Shown here: piece by piece, positions 50,711-59,754 of the stretch
Numbering within the stretch: position 1 is the stretch's first letter
How the letters are laid out: every line of letters begins with the position of its first letter
Origin: Coriobacteriia bacterium
GTDB taxonomy: Bacteria; Actinomycetota; Coriobacteriia; Coriobacteriales; UMGS124
Direction of reading: 5' to 3'
Length of the DNA: 64,000 bases
NCBI GenBank assembly: GCA_018368455.1
Contig: JAGZEG010000013.1
Coordinates: 1-64,000, forward strand
The notes under the pieces: model-generated
The model's database searches: none
What the model was told of the DNA's origin: nothing
Seen by the model: the letters and a program-made list of their open reading frames with translations, nothing else
Translations under genes and position numbers: made by a program

Positions 50711-52249
50711 ATGCCGAGGCAAAGGAAGACACTCTATCTGCCAACGGAGCTTCTTGTTGTCTTCGGTTTTGCCCTGTTTCTTGCCCTGGGATCGACTTCG
50801 GCGTGGGGTTTGCTCACGCTCTCGGAGATCGTTCGTTACTCCTCTAGCCAGATTTTTTCTTATGAGACAACGAGATCTATCGGGTTTCTTGGCACGCTGT
50901 TTTCACTGGGAATTGGGCGTGCGAGAGTGGGGTCTTTATTGAGACTTGATGCCGCATGGGCGTCGGCTATGATGTGGCTGGTGGGGTTTGGCGGACTATT
51001 GCTTGGCATGTTCGCTTCCCCGCGGTGGCTGTTTCTAGGCGAAGTGTCTTCCTTTTGCCTGGGGGTTGCCCACGGCCTTTCTTTCGTCATGTGGCAACGG
51101 GTGTTCGGGTCGGTGGATCTAAGGGGCGGGGAGGCTTCCTATCAGATTATCGCCGGATCTGCCTTGGGGAGTGTGATCTACCTGCCCATATCTCTGCTTT
51201 CGGACGTTTTTCAATATGCGTTGAGTCTTCTCGTCCTCGTTGTGCTTAGCACTGTGACGTTGCTTACATGCTCAAAACGAGTATTTAGGAATGAGTTCAC
51301 GGACAAGTGTTGTAGCGTCGAGGTCGGTGCGCGTGGAACTGTGGGAAACTTTCTGGTCAGCTCTTGGCGCTATATCGTATGCATATCTGCAATTGGGTAT
51401 GCAAGTGGAGTGTCTAGAACGATAGCTCGTCTAGGCTCATCTACTGCTACGACTCTCAATGTCGTGCTTGCCATTGGAATGTTGGTCGCGGCTCTGATCC
51501 TTATGCCTGCGCATAAAGTCGCTCACGTCGACACGTCCATTGCGTTTAGAAAGGCTTACATGGCGATCTTTCTGATCGTAGTGACGGGCTTTGTCCCCCT
51601 ACCGTTTCTGGGGGATGCATACGCAGCGCTCTTTGCTGGCATAGCGAATCTTGCGTTTTCCATGGTGTCTATGTTCATGCTGATTACGTGTCTTCGCCTT
51701 GCGCGCCTCCGAAACATGGACCCCGCCGCTGTTTTCGGCGTTTTTGCTGGCTTGGTGTATACAGGGGTACTTGCTGGGCGTGTGACGGGCACGATGGTTG
51801 GGGGTGCTCCGGGAGCATCGCAGCTACTAACGCTTGTTCTTTTGTCTGTATATATTCTCGCCTTTGTGGGCGTGGCATCTGGGTTTTCGCGTGATGCTGC
51901 GAAAATGGGTGATGCTGATAGGGTGATTAGCGGAGACGCGCTTACTCGCGTTGATGAAGCATCGGGCCTTGCTAGGGTACTACCGCTGCGTCCTTCCAAT
52001 GTGAGAGATAGCGTTGTTGTGGTGTGTGACGCCATTCCGCAGCGATGTGCAAGCATGAGGAAGCTATATGGTCTTTCTCGGCGTGAGACGGACGTGCTCG
52101 AGCTCATTATTCGGGGGAGGGATACGTCCCATATGGCGGAAGCCCTCTTCGTTTCTGAGAACACCGTTCGCTCTCATTGCAAAAATTTGTACAAGAAATT
52201 GGGTGTTCACAACCGGCAGCAACTGCTGGACGCGTTTGAGAAGGTGTGA
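50711..52249 (+). CDS. LuxR family regulator with 12-helix membrane domain
   Basis: Membrane-bound regulator of 512 residues with about 12 helices followed by a LuxR helix-turn-helix (YGLSRRETDVLELIIRGRDT, then VSENTVRSHCKNLYKKLGVH). The ATG at 50711 follows GGGGGGAG; a GTG two codons earlier overlaps that site. It is divergent from the flavoprotein at 48725-50449, its likely target, and shares that gene's lower GC content, so the pair may have moved as a unit. Confidence 0.88.
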   Translation: MPRQRKTLYLPTELLVVFGFALFLALGSTSAWGLLTLSEIVRYSSSQIFSYETTRSIGFLGTLFSLGIGRARVGSLLRLDAAWASAMMWLVGFGGLLLGMFASPRWLFLGEVSSFCLGVAHGLSFVMWQRVFGSVDLRGGEASYQIIAGSALGSVIYLPISLLSDVFQYALSLLVLVVLSTVTLLTCSKRVFRNEFTDKCCSVEVGARGTVGNFLVSSWRYIVCISAIGYASGVSRTIARLGSSTATTLNVVLAIGMLVAALILMPAHKVAHVDTSIAFRKAYMAIFLIVVTGFVPLPFLGDAYAALFAGIANLAFSMVSMFMLITCLRLARLRNMDPAAVFGVFAGLVYTGVLAGRVTGTMVGGAPGASQLLTLVLLSVYILAFVGVASGFSRDAAKMGDADRVISGDALTRVDEASGLARVLPLRPSNVRDSVVVVCDAIPQRCASMRKLYGLSRRETDVLELIIRGRDTSHMAEALFVSENTVRSHCKNLYKKLGVHNRQQLLDAFEKV

Positions 52250-52322
52250 GAACTTGGGCTCAATTGCTAGAAAGGATCTTATCCGACCGACGGTTTTGTG
52301 CCTCTCGAGATTGGAGCCCGCC

Positions 52323-52694
52323 ATGTCTACGTCTGCGCCCGTCTTGTTCGTCGAATACCCCAAGTGCTCCACGTGCCGCAGGGCCAAGGCGTGGCTCGAC
52401 GCGCACGGCGTCGCCTACATCGATCGCCACATCGCTGAGGACAATCCCTCTGCTGAGGAGCTCGCCGCCTGGCAACGGGCCAGCGGTCTGCCCGTGCGTC
52501 GGTTCTTCAACACGAGCGGCCAGCTCTATCGCGAGCGCGGCGTGAAGGCCCTGCTCGACGCGGGCATGACGGACGAGGAGGCGTTCGCCCTGCTTGCCGA
52601 GAACGGCATGCTCGTGAAGCGCCCCGTCGTCGTGGGGAAGGACTTCGTGCTCGTGGGCTTCAAGGAGCCCGAGTGGGAGGCGGCGCTGCTGTAG
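52323..52694 (+). CDS. ArsC/Spx family thioredoxin-fold protein
   Basis: Protein of 123 residues of the arsenate reductase-like (ArsC/Spx/YffB) family. It starts VLFVEYPKCSTCRRAKAWLD, with a CxxC redox site (CSTC). FFNTSGQLYRERGVK and GMLVKRPVVVGKDFVLVGFK are family signatures. It may be a reductase for an unknown thiol substrate or a Spx-like RNA polymerase partner; the sequence does not decide. It lies downstream of the LuxR gene by 73 bp and returns to the high GC of the window. Confidence 0.85.
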   Translation: MSTSAPVLFVEYPKCSTCRRAKAWLDAHGVAYIDRHIAEDNPSAEELAAWQRASGLPVRRFFNTSGQLYRERGVKALLDAGMTDEEAFALLAENGMLVKRPVVVGKDFVLVGFKEPEWEAALL

Positions 52695-52728
52695 GGGAGG
52701 CCAATTTGTCCGGGGGACTCGCCTCGCT

Positions 52729-53598
52729 TTAGGGGAGCGTCCCCTGGGTGGCCTTCTCGTGCGCTTGCTTTGGGGCTATGTCTGCATCAAACAGATCGAT
52801 AATGTCGAGTAAGTCTTGTTTTTTATGCACACCGAGCTTGGCATAAATGTGCTTGCTATGAGCACGAACGGTGTTTTGGGAGATGCCCAGGTCCTCGGCT
52901 ATACGTTGCGCAGTCTTTCCCCGCGCGATCATCTCGGCGATTTGTGCCTCGCGCTCGGAGAGCTGGTAACACTGGCCTAATAACGCACATCTCTTCGAAA
53001 GGCGATCGCGCTTTCGGCTGACGTCTGATGCGCTTCCTTCCGTTTCTCTGGCGCTGCCCAATGACGTGGGAACCAAGAGATCCGCGCAGCTCGCAATCGT
53101 GAGTACTTGCGTGATTGCAAAGCTCGCTTCTGTCGGCAACAGCGAGAGGACAATTACGAGGGTCGTTACCAATATGATGGCGAGCACGATGCTCTGTTCG
53201 GAGGCCTCGGAGTTCGGGCGTATTAGCAGGCGAATGCGGTTTACAAGCAGCCCGGCTAGGCTAATGGCAGAGATCCCTGTGCAAAGCACTATTGCTGCCG
53301 GTGGGACGGAAGCTCCCAATGACATGAGGGCGCAGCCTGCTGTTGCTGCGATATATCCGAGGATAAAAAAGATTCCTGGTATGCGCCGGTGTCCCGGGAT
53401 CGCCTTGTCCCATGCCGCTATCGCAAAGCACGTCGTGAAAAGCGCTGCAGGCCACAGAATGCTGAGTGTGTGTACGAGCGCAAGATCTTCTCGAACTCCT
53501 GCTGGGATGAACCCTCCTTGGGCGTCTACGAGTACAGTGACAAGCAGACAGGCAAGTTGTGGCATTGCCTTTGCTGACCCATGCCTCACGAGGTTCAT
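52729..53598 (-). CDS. Short membrane LuxR family regulator
   Basis: LuxR-type regulator of only 289 residues, about half the size of its relatives here. About six or seven membrane helices (residues 10-185) are followed by the helix-turn-helix (YQLSEREAQIAEMIARGKTA, then ISQNTVRAHSKHIYAKLGVH). It looks like a single six-helix half of the usual 12-helix sensor. The ATG at 53598 has GGGGGGAA 6 nt upstream. It is divergent from the molybdoenzyme operon at 53859 over 260 bp, its probable target. Confidence 0.85.
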   Translation of the reverse strand: MNLVRHGSAKAMPQLACLLVTVLVDAQGGFIPAGVREDLALVHTLSILWPAALFTTCFAIAAWDKAIPGHRRIPGIFFILGYIAATAGCALMSLGASVPPAAIVLCTGISAISLAGLLVNRIRLLIRPNSEASEQSIVLAIILVTTLVIVLSLLPTEASFAITQVLTIASCADLLVPTSLGSARETEGSASDVSRKRDRLSKRCALLGQCYQLSEREAQIAEMIARGKTAQRIAEDLGISQNTVRAHSKHIYAKLGVHKKQDLLDIIDLFDADIAPKQAHEKATQGTLP

Positions 53599-53858
53599 TT
53601 TGTTCCCCCCATAGAAGGCTTCTTGACAAAGTCTCCTCGTCAGGAGGCCCTTTTCTGCCCGCATCCCCCGGTTGAACTCATGGTATCAGGTGGATAGGGT
53701 TCTTCCAAACTAGCAGGTAAATACCGTATTACACGTTTCATGTGATGCAATCTCTCGCCGCGCTGGTAGCGTGAGCTCAAGGCTGCTCTGCGCCAAGAAA
53801 AAGGGGACGGCGCGGAGCAGATGCACAGGGGATAGGGAAGAGGGGAAAGAGGGGAATC

Positions 53859-56267
53859 ATGGTTCAGAATACCGCTGTCAGCCGTCGCGGCTTTGTTGCG
53901 GCGGGAACTGCGCTTGGCGCTCTCGCTGCCGCGGGATCAACCGGTGCGGGCTCGCGCCTGTTCACCGCAGCGCGGGCGAGCGCCGAGGAGGCTCCGGAAG
54001 AGAAGATCGTCTGGGGACACTGCGGAAATGCCTGTCCTGCATATTGCTCGCTGCGTATGGTTGTGCGCGATGACGAGATTGTTCGCGTTGACGCATATTC
54101 CAAGCCCTCGGATGATCTCGATGACGTTCAGCCGCGCTGCTGTCTGCGCGGGCATTCCTATCGGCGTCTCGTAAATAGCCCCGATCGCATTAATTACCCG
54201 CTCAAGCGCGTGGGCAAGCGCGGTGAAGGCAAGTTCGAGCAGATTAGCTGGGATGAGGCGATCGAGCTCATCGCCACGAACTACCGCGACGTCGTTGACA
54301 CGTATGGCCAGGAGTCGGTCTTTTTGTCGTTTGGCACCGGCGCGTACGGTGTGACGGCTCGCCCGTGGTTCCGCCTGCTCAACTCGCTGGGCGGCTACCT
54401 GTCATACTACGGCAACTACAGTAATGGCCAGATGCTCTGGATCGCCCCGTATATCTATGGCGCTGGCGTGACGGTGGGCTCGACTATTAAGGCCGCTCGC
54501 GATGCTGACCTCGTGCTCATGTTTGGTGCGGCGGCAACGGAGACGCGTGCTGGCGGAGCTGCTTCCCACCACGACTACGTTGCCATGCGCGAGACGACGA
54601 AGGGCAAGATCTACGTCATCGACCCACGCATGAACGATTCTCTGCTCGGCCATTCCGACCAGTGGCTGCCCATCAACCCCGGTACGGACGGTGCGCTGGT
54701 GGCGGGACTTGCCCACGAGCTCATCGCCAACGACTGGTGCGACGTTGACTTCCTGCACACCTACTGCGTGGGCTTCGACGAGGAGACCATGCCCGAGAGT
54801 GCCAAGGGCCAGAACAAGTCCTATACCGATTACATCATGGGCACCGGCTACGACATGGTGGAGAAGACGCCGGAGTGGGCTGCGCCTATCTGCGGCATTT
54901 CGGCTGACAAGATTCGCGACCTCGCCAAGGAGATCCACGGGGCAAAGGTGCTGCACGTCAATCAGAGCTGGGGCCCCAACCGCCGCTCCAATGGCGAGAT
55001 GCAGGTGTGGTCTATCTGCATGCTACCAATCTTGACGGGCCAGATCGGCCTGCCCGGTACGAGCAACGGCCTGCGCGAGGCCAACTACGCCGTTTCGGTT
55101 CCAAACATGCCGACGCTCGATAACCCGGTGAAGACGCAGGTCTCCGTGTTTTCGCTCGTGGACGCCATCGATCGCGGTGATCAAATGACCGAGCGAGCTG
55201 ACGGCGTTGTTGGGAAGGAGAAGCTCGACCACCCCGTCAAGTTCGCCGTGGCGTTTGCTAGTAACCTGCTCACGAACCAGAACTCCGACATCAACTGGGT
55301 GCACGACGTCCTTGTCGACGAGAGCAAGTGCCAGTTCATTCTGGGGTGCGAGATCCAGATGACAGACTCCATGAAGTACTGCGATGTCATTCTGCCTGAC
55401 TATTACCGCTTTGAGCAGGAGTCCATGCTTGGCGGTGGTGGCGACGACGGTTATCTGACGTTTGGCCAGGCGCCTTACGAGCATGAGAAATTTGAGCGCA
55501 AGACTGGCTACGACGCCTGCACGCTCATCGCCGATGCCCTGGGCGTGAAGGACGTGTTTACCGATGGGGGCAAGACCCAAAGCGACTGGATTCGCGAGGC
55601 GTATGAGACGGCGCGCGAGAAAGATGCCGAGCTGCCTACGTACGACGAGATGAAGGAGATGGGTGTCTATACGAGGAAGTGCCCCACGGGTGCCGTTATC
55701 GCTCTGGAGGCATTCCGCAAGGATTCCGAGGCGAATCCTCTCAAGACGCCGTCTGGCAAAATAGAGATCTACTCCGAACAGCTTGACGAATACATCCAGA
55801 ATCATGACTTCGCTGACGACGACGTCGTTGCCCCTATCGCCGTGTATGCGCCTGAGTGGTATGGCGTTGAGACGACGACGGACGAATACCCGCTTGTCGT
55901 GACGGGCTTCCACAGCCGTGCCCGCGTGGGCTCGTCGTGGGGCAACGTTGACGTTATCAAGGAGCTCAACCCGCAGGAAGCGTGGATGAACCCGGCTGAT
56001 GCCGAGCCGCGCGGCATCGTGAGCGGCGATCGCATCCGTGTGTACAACGACTTTGGAGAGATCGAGCTGGGCGTCCGCGTGACGCCGCGCATCGTCCCCG
56101 GCGTTGTTGGTGTGCCGACCGGCGCTTGGCATGATGCCGATATGGATGGCGACCGCGTTGATCGCGGCGGCAACTTGAATGTCCTCACGACGCACCGCCC
56201 CACGCCGTTTGGCAAGTGCGACCCGCAGCATACCAACATCGGCCAGGTCATCAAGGTGACCGAGTAA
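53859..56267 (+). CDS. Tat-exported molybdopterin oxidoreductase, DMSO reductase family
   Basis: Catalytic subunit of 802 residues. The Tat signal is VSRRGFVAAGTALGALAAAG (RR at 9-10). The N-terminal 4Fe-4S motif is CGNACPAYC with a fourth Cys in RCCLRGHS. Molybdopterin-binding blocks follow (LVNSPDRINYPLKRVGKRGE, FGTGAYGVTARPWFRLLN, and VIDPRMNDS). The region YYGNYSNGQM aligns with the Mo-ligand Ser segment of DmsA-type enzymes. It probably reduces an S- or N-oxide or a related electron acceptor in the periplasm or outside the cell. AGAGGGGAATC precedes the ATG. It forms an operon with a four-cluster ferredoxin and a chaperone, but no membrane anchor gene. Confidence 0.92.
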   Translation: MVQNTAVSRRGFVAAGTALGALAAAGSTGAGSRLFTAARASAEEAPEEKIVWGHCGNACPAYCSLRMVVRDDEIVRVDAYSKPSDDLDDVQPRCCLRGHSYRRLVNSPDRINYPLKRVGKRGEGKFEQISWDEAIELIATNYRDVVDTYGQESVFLSFGTGAYGVTARPWFRLLNSLGGYLSYYGNYSNGQMLWIAPYIYGAGVTVGSTIKAARDADLVLMFGAAATETRAGGAASHHDYVAMRETTKGKIYVIDPRMNDSLLGHSDQWLPINPGTDGALVAGLAHELIANDWCDVDFLHTYCVGFDEETMPESAKGQNKSYTDYIMGTGYDMVEKTPEWAAPICGISADKIRDLAKEIHGAKVLHVNQSWGPNRRSNGEMQVWSICMLPILTGQIGLPGTSNGLREANYAVSVPNMPTLDNPVKTQVSVFSLVDAIDRGDQMTERADGVVGKEKLDHPVKFAVAFASNLLTNQNSDINWVHDVLVDESKCQFILGCEIQMTDSMKYCDVILPDYYRFEQESMLGGGGDDGYLTFGQAPYEHEKFERKTGYDACTLIADALGVKDVFTDGGKTQSDWIREAYETAREKDAELPTYDEMKEMGVYTRKCPTGAVIALEAFRKDSEANPLKTPSGKIEIYSEQLDEYIQNHDFADDDVVAPIAVYAPEWYGVETTTDEYPLVVTGFHSRARVGSSWGNVDVIKELNPQEAWMNPADAEPRGIVSGDRIRVYNDFGEIELGVRVTPRIVPGVVGVPTGAWHDADMDGDRVDRGGNLNVLTTHRPTPFGKCDPQHTNIGQVIKVTE

Positions 56268-56279
56268 CGGGGGACAAAA

Positions 56280-56909
56280 ATGACTCAGTATGCTTTCTAC
56301 TTTGATGGAACACGCTGCTCTGGTTGCAAGACGTGCGTATACGCGTGCAAGGACGCCTATGACCTCGAGCTCGGGCAAGCGTTGCGCCGGGTCTACGAAT
56401 ATGTGGGTGGCGAGACGGTTAAGGACGAAGGCGGCTGCTTCTCTACGACGTGCTTTAGCTATCCGGTGTCTGTGGCGTGCAACCACTGCGAGCGCCCCTC
56501 GTGTGTTGAGGCTTGCCCTACAGGTGCTATGAGCAAGAGCGAGTCAACTGGACTCGTTTCGGTTGATCAGAATGCGTGTATTGCTTGCGGGAGCTGCGTG
56601 AGCGCTTGCCCCTACGGTGCTCCGAAGGTCGACGCCGAAGCCGGGTTTACTCGCAAGTGCGATGGATGTGCTGCGCTGGTCGAGAAGGGGGAGCAGCCGT
56701 ACTGCGTTGCTTCGTGTCCTGCGCGGGCCCTGGATTTTGGGCCGATGGACGAGCTGGTTGAGAAATATCCCGATGCAGCTGTGCTCGATCTCGCTCCGCT
56801 GCCCGGTCCTGACCAGACGGGTCCCTGCATGCTCGTGCGCGCCTGCAAGGATGCGCGACCGTCCGGTGACACTGACGGCGAGCTGGCAAATCCGGTTGAG
56901 GTCATGTAG
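56280..56909 (+). CDS. Four-cluster ferredoxin subunit, DmsB type
   Basis: Electron-transfer subunit of 209 residues with four 4Fe-4S motifs of the DmsB/NrfC pattern: CSGCKTCVYACKD, CNHCERPSCVEACPTGA, CIACGSCVSACPYGAP and CDGCAALVEKGEQPYCVASCP. It has no signal peptide of its own and should be carried across the membrane with the Tat-tagged catalytic subunit. It starts 12 bp after that gene. It would pass electrons to the molybdenum site from an as yet unidentified donor. Confidence 0.94.
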   Translation: MTQYAFYFDGTRCSGCKTCVYACKDAYDLELGQALRRVYEYVGGETVKDEGGCFSTTCFSYPVSVACNHCERPSCVEACPTGAMSKSESTGLVSVDQNACIACGSCVSACPYGAPKVDAEAGFTRKCDGCAALVEKGEQPYCVASCPARALDFGPMDELVEKYPDAAVLDLAPLPGPDQTGPCMLVRACKDARPSGDTDGELANPVEVM

Positions 56910-56931
56910 CTGCGTTGGGGTGAGGGCGGCC

Positions 56932-57573
56932 ATGGGTGTGCTTTCCGATAGGTGGACAGAGGTTTCGTTTGTGGGGTCAACGTTGGGGCCACTATTTCTA
57001 GAGGATCCCCAGAAAGGTGACGCCGCTGAGCTCATGGCCACCCTCGCGGATCTCGACGTTGACGCGGCGGCTCGAGAATGGCCGTTTGTCGAGGAGGACG
57101 CTGCCCGTGAGGGGCTCGCGCTCATGGCGCGTGGGCTGGACGACGGGCCCCGAGCGGAGGATCTGACGTGGGAGTATCGGCGCCTGTTCGTGGGGCCCCT
57201 GCCCAAGGTCGCGCCCCCATGGGGATCTGTCTACACCGACAAGGACTGCGTGGTATTTGGGGAGTCCTGTCTCGAGCTGCGGTCATGGATGCGACGCAAC
57301 GGCATTGGGCGCCAGGGCACGACTGATACGCCCGAGGATCACATAGGGCTGCTGCTTGAGCTCCTTGCCTGGCTGGCAGAAAACAAACCGGAGCTGCTTG
57401 AAGAGTGCCTGCGTCTGCACGTGCTTCCCTGGTCGCACCACTTCTTTGAGTTGATGGGCCGCGAGGTACGGCATCCGTTCTATCGGGGTCTTGCTTTGCT
57501 ATGCGACGCGTCGCTTGAGGGCATGCGTATGTGCGCTGACATCGAGGTGACCTATCCGCACTTTTTCCGGTGA
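56932..57573 (+). CDS. TorD/DmsD-like molybdoenzyme chaperone
   Basis: Cytoplasmic redox-enzyme maturation protein of 213 residues, all-helical. The family core is WEYRRLFVGPLPKVAPPWGS, followed by EDHIGLLLELLAWL and LPWSHHFFELM. It binds the Tat signal and guides cofactor insertion into the catalytic subunit encoded two genes upstream. GAGGGCGG precedes the ATG at 56932. It is the last gene of the operon, closed by the palindrome at 57599. Confidence 0.9.
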   Translation: MGVLSDRWTEVSFVGSTLGPLFLEDPQKGDAAELMATLADLDVDAAAREWPFVEEDAAREGLALMARGLDDGPRAEDLTWEYRRLFVGPLPKVAPPWGSVYTDKDCVVFGESCLELRSWMRRNGIGRQGTTDTPEDHIGLLLELLAWLAENKPELLEECLRLHVLPWSHHFFELMGREVRHPFYRGLALLCDASLEGMRMCADIEVTYPHFFR

Positions 57574-57598
57574 GAGGTGCGGTTTGCACATGACAAAA

Positions 57599-57634
57599 GG
57601 CCCCGCCCGCAAGCAATTGCTTGCGGGCGGGGCC
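57599..57634. terminator. 36-bp perfect palindrome, bidirectional terminator
   Basis: GGCCCCGCCCGCAAGCAA (57599-57616) is directly followed by its exact reverse complement (57617-57634). It sits between the convergent chaperone and flavoprotein 5 genes. CAAAAGG before it and CGTTTTGCC after it give U-rich tails in both directions. Confidence 0.85.
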
Positions 57635-57663
57635 CATCGTTTTGCCGGGCCTGATGTGCGTCC

Positions 57664-59367
57664 TTACAACGCGGCGAGGATCTTGCCCACGAGCATGCCG
57701 TGGGTCATCGCCATGCCGTGGCTGATGCCGGGGCACGGCAGCGGGTAGTCGACCAGGAAGCGGCCGCCCTGAGCGTTGCCTACGGCGTACAGGCCGGGGA
57801 TCGGCTCGTCCTCGGTGTCGAGCACCTGGAAGTCCGTCGTCGTCTCCAGGCCGCCCATGCACACGAGCAGCACGGTGTCCGTAAGCTTGTAGGCGTAGAA
57901 CGGCGCCTTCTCGATGGCGAACATGCGGTCGGCGCGCTTGCCGAAGTCCTCGTCCTCGCCGGCTGCCGCCAGCTCGTTGTAGCGCTCGATCGTGGCCTTG
58001 AGGGCCTCGACCTCGACGCCCATCTTCTCGGCCAGCTCCTCGATCGTGTTGGCCTGCACGCCGACGTCGGTGGCCATGGCCTCGTCGAACATCTCCTGCG
58101 AGATGAAGGCGTTACGGCCGTACGAACCGCCGGGCACCTTGTCGGCGTCGACGTACCAGCTGACGTTGCCGTGGCCGCAGTCCATGTACTGCAGCTGCTC
58201 GGGCCAGCTGGCGTCGAAGATCTGCCACGCCGTCTTCTTGGGCAGGCGCGACAGCTGGTTCTGGAACGGCTGGCCGCCCACATCCTCGTTCATGAAGCGC
58301 TCGCCGTAGATGTCGGTGAGCAGGAAGGCGTCCATGCCCAGCGGGCCGCCCAGGTGGTGCGTCATCGGGGCGAGCGGGCCGTCTTCCATCTTGGCGCCGA
58401 TCCACATGCCCATGCACTGGCCGTCGCCGGTGTTCGTGGGCTCGCCGGCGGCGTCGCGGTTCGGGAAGATGCTGGCGAAGCGCGTGGCCCACGGCACATA
58501 GTGCTCCATCATGGCCTTGTTGCCGGCGAAGTCGCCCGTGGCGAGCAGCACGGCCTTGGCGGCATTGACCTGCGAGTAGTTGCCGTCAACATCCTGGCAG
58601 ATGACGCCGGTGACCGGACCCTCGTTGTTCTCGCGGACGAGCTGGCGCGCCCACGTCGAGAACTTGAACGTCACGCCGGCCTCGACACAGATGTTGTAGA
58701 TGGCCTCGACCCACGGCGACATCGTCGGCAGCGTGATCTGGCAGTCGCTGAAGATCGGGTAGTAGTTGTCGGCCGTGTTGGCGTTGTCCGGCTCGGGCCA
58801 GTGTGTCTTGCGCACGGAGAGGTGGCCCTCCTCCTCGTCATAGGGGTCGCTCTCGGCCTCGACGACGTACTTGCCCTCCATCGGGGCGAGGAACCAGTCG
58901 AACGCCTCACCGGAGTGGTCTGCCCACAGGTTGAGGAGACGCTGGTTGGGGCGGTAGCCGCACTCCTTCATGATCTGGCCCACCGCGGCATTCTTGTCGA
59001 GCTCGATGCCCAGGTCCTCCTGGATCTTGCCGCCGATGGTGCCGAACTGGTTCGAACGGCACTGCCAGGTGTCGGCCTTCTCGATGACGACGATGCTCGT
59101 CGCGCCGGCCTCGACAGCCGCGCGGCAGGCGCACAGGCCGGAGAGGGCCGCGCCCACGATGACGATGTCGGCGTCGATGGTCTCCTTGATGTCGGCGGCG
59201 TCGATCGCGGCGGGCGCCTGCATGAAACTGGGCGTGGCCGCGGCGTCGGCGGAAGCGGCCTTCTCGTCGGCCAGGGCCATGCCGGCCGTGCCGGCCAGGG
59301 CGGCGGCGCCGGCGACGGCGGTCGCGCCGGCGACGAACGAGCGGCGGGTGAACGTGCTGTCTGCCAT
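57664..59367 (-). CDS. Tat-exported FAD-dependent reductase-like flavoprotein
   Basis: Exported flavoprotein of 567 residues. The Tat signal is FTRRSFVAGATAVAGAAALA (RR at 8-9). The FAD motif IVGAALSGLCACRAAVEAGA is slightly altered (A-A-L-S-G in place of G-x-G-x-x-G), followed by WQCRSNQFGTIGGKIQEDLG. The C-terminal segment is GLYAVGNAQGGRFLVDYPLP. No FMN domain is fused. GGAGG precedes the ATG at 59367 by 5 nt. It is divergent from the LuxR gene at 59755, its presumed regulator. The substrate is unknown. Confidence 0.88.
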   Translation of the reverse strand: MADSTFTRRSFVAGATAVAGAAALAGTAGMALADEKAASADAAATPSFMQAPAAIDAADIKETIDADIVIVGAALSGLCACRAAVEAGATSIVVIEKADTWQCRSNQFGTIGGKIQEDLGIELDKNAAVGQIMKECGYRPNQRLLNLWADHSGEAFDWFLAPMEGKYVVEAESDPYDEEEGHLSVRKTHWPEPDNANTADNYYPIFSDCQITLPTMSPWVEAIYNICVEAGVTFKFSTWARQLVRENNEGPVTGVICQDVDGNYSQVNAAKAVLLATGDFAGNKAMMEHYVPWATRFASIFPNRDAAGEPTNTGDGQCMGMWIGAKMEDGPLAPMTHHLGGPLGMDAFLLTDIYGERFMNEDVGGQPFQNQLSRLPKKTAWQIFDASWPEQLQYMDCGHGNVSWYVDADKVPGGSYGRNAFISQEMFDEAMATDVGVQANTIEELAEKMGVEVEALKATIERYNELAAAGEDEDFGKRADRMFAIEKAPFYAYKLTDTVLLVCMGGLETTTDFQVLDTEDEPIPGLYAVGNAQGGRFLVDYPLPCPGISHGMAMTHGMLVGKILAAL

Positions 59368-59754
59368 GAAGTCCTCCTTGCTGGGTGGTGCGTTGCGGTC
59401 GAGGCGCCAAGCACAAGGCCCGGCGTCGTGTGAACGAGTCGAAGAATAGGCTGGGGCATCGGCAAGAGGCATCCACCAAACGGGTTGCCTTTGGAATGGG
59501 CGGGAATCGTGCTAGTCCTTCTCCGTCGCCACAGGTAGAATGCGGTGCCGGGGATGTCATCATCCATTTTGGTCAGCCGCGGGGGAGGATCGCTGGGGCT
59601 GAACCGCTCCTTGTTGATGGGCGCTTGTGCCTATTGAGGGGCTCCGGGATCGACCCGTCTGCGTCCTTTCGGGTGAGACGACGAGCTTTCCGTGGGGCGT
59701 CTAACAGGTGCGGCATCGCGAGGGCGGGGCACGGCGAGAGGGGAGGTGGGGTGC
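59368..59754. other. Divergent promoter region, flavoprotein 5/LuxR
   Basis: This 387-bp region holds a possible -10 box TAGAAT at 59536-59541 on the plus strand. No clear -35 box, repeat or gene was recognised. Confidence 0.3.
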
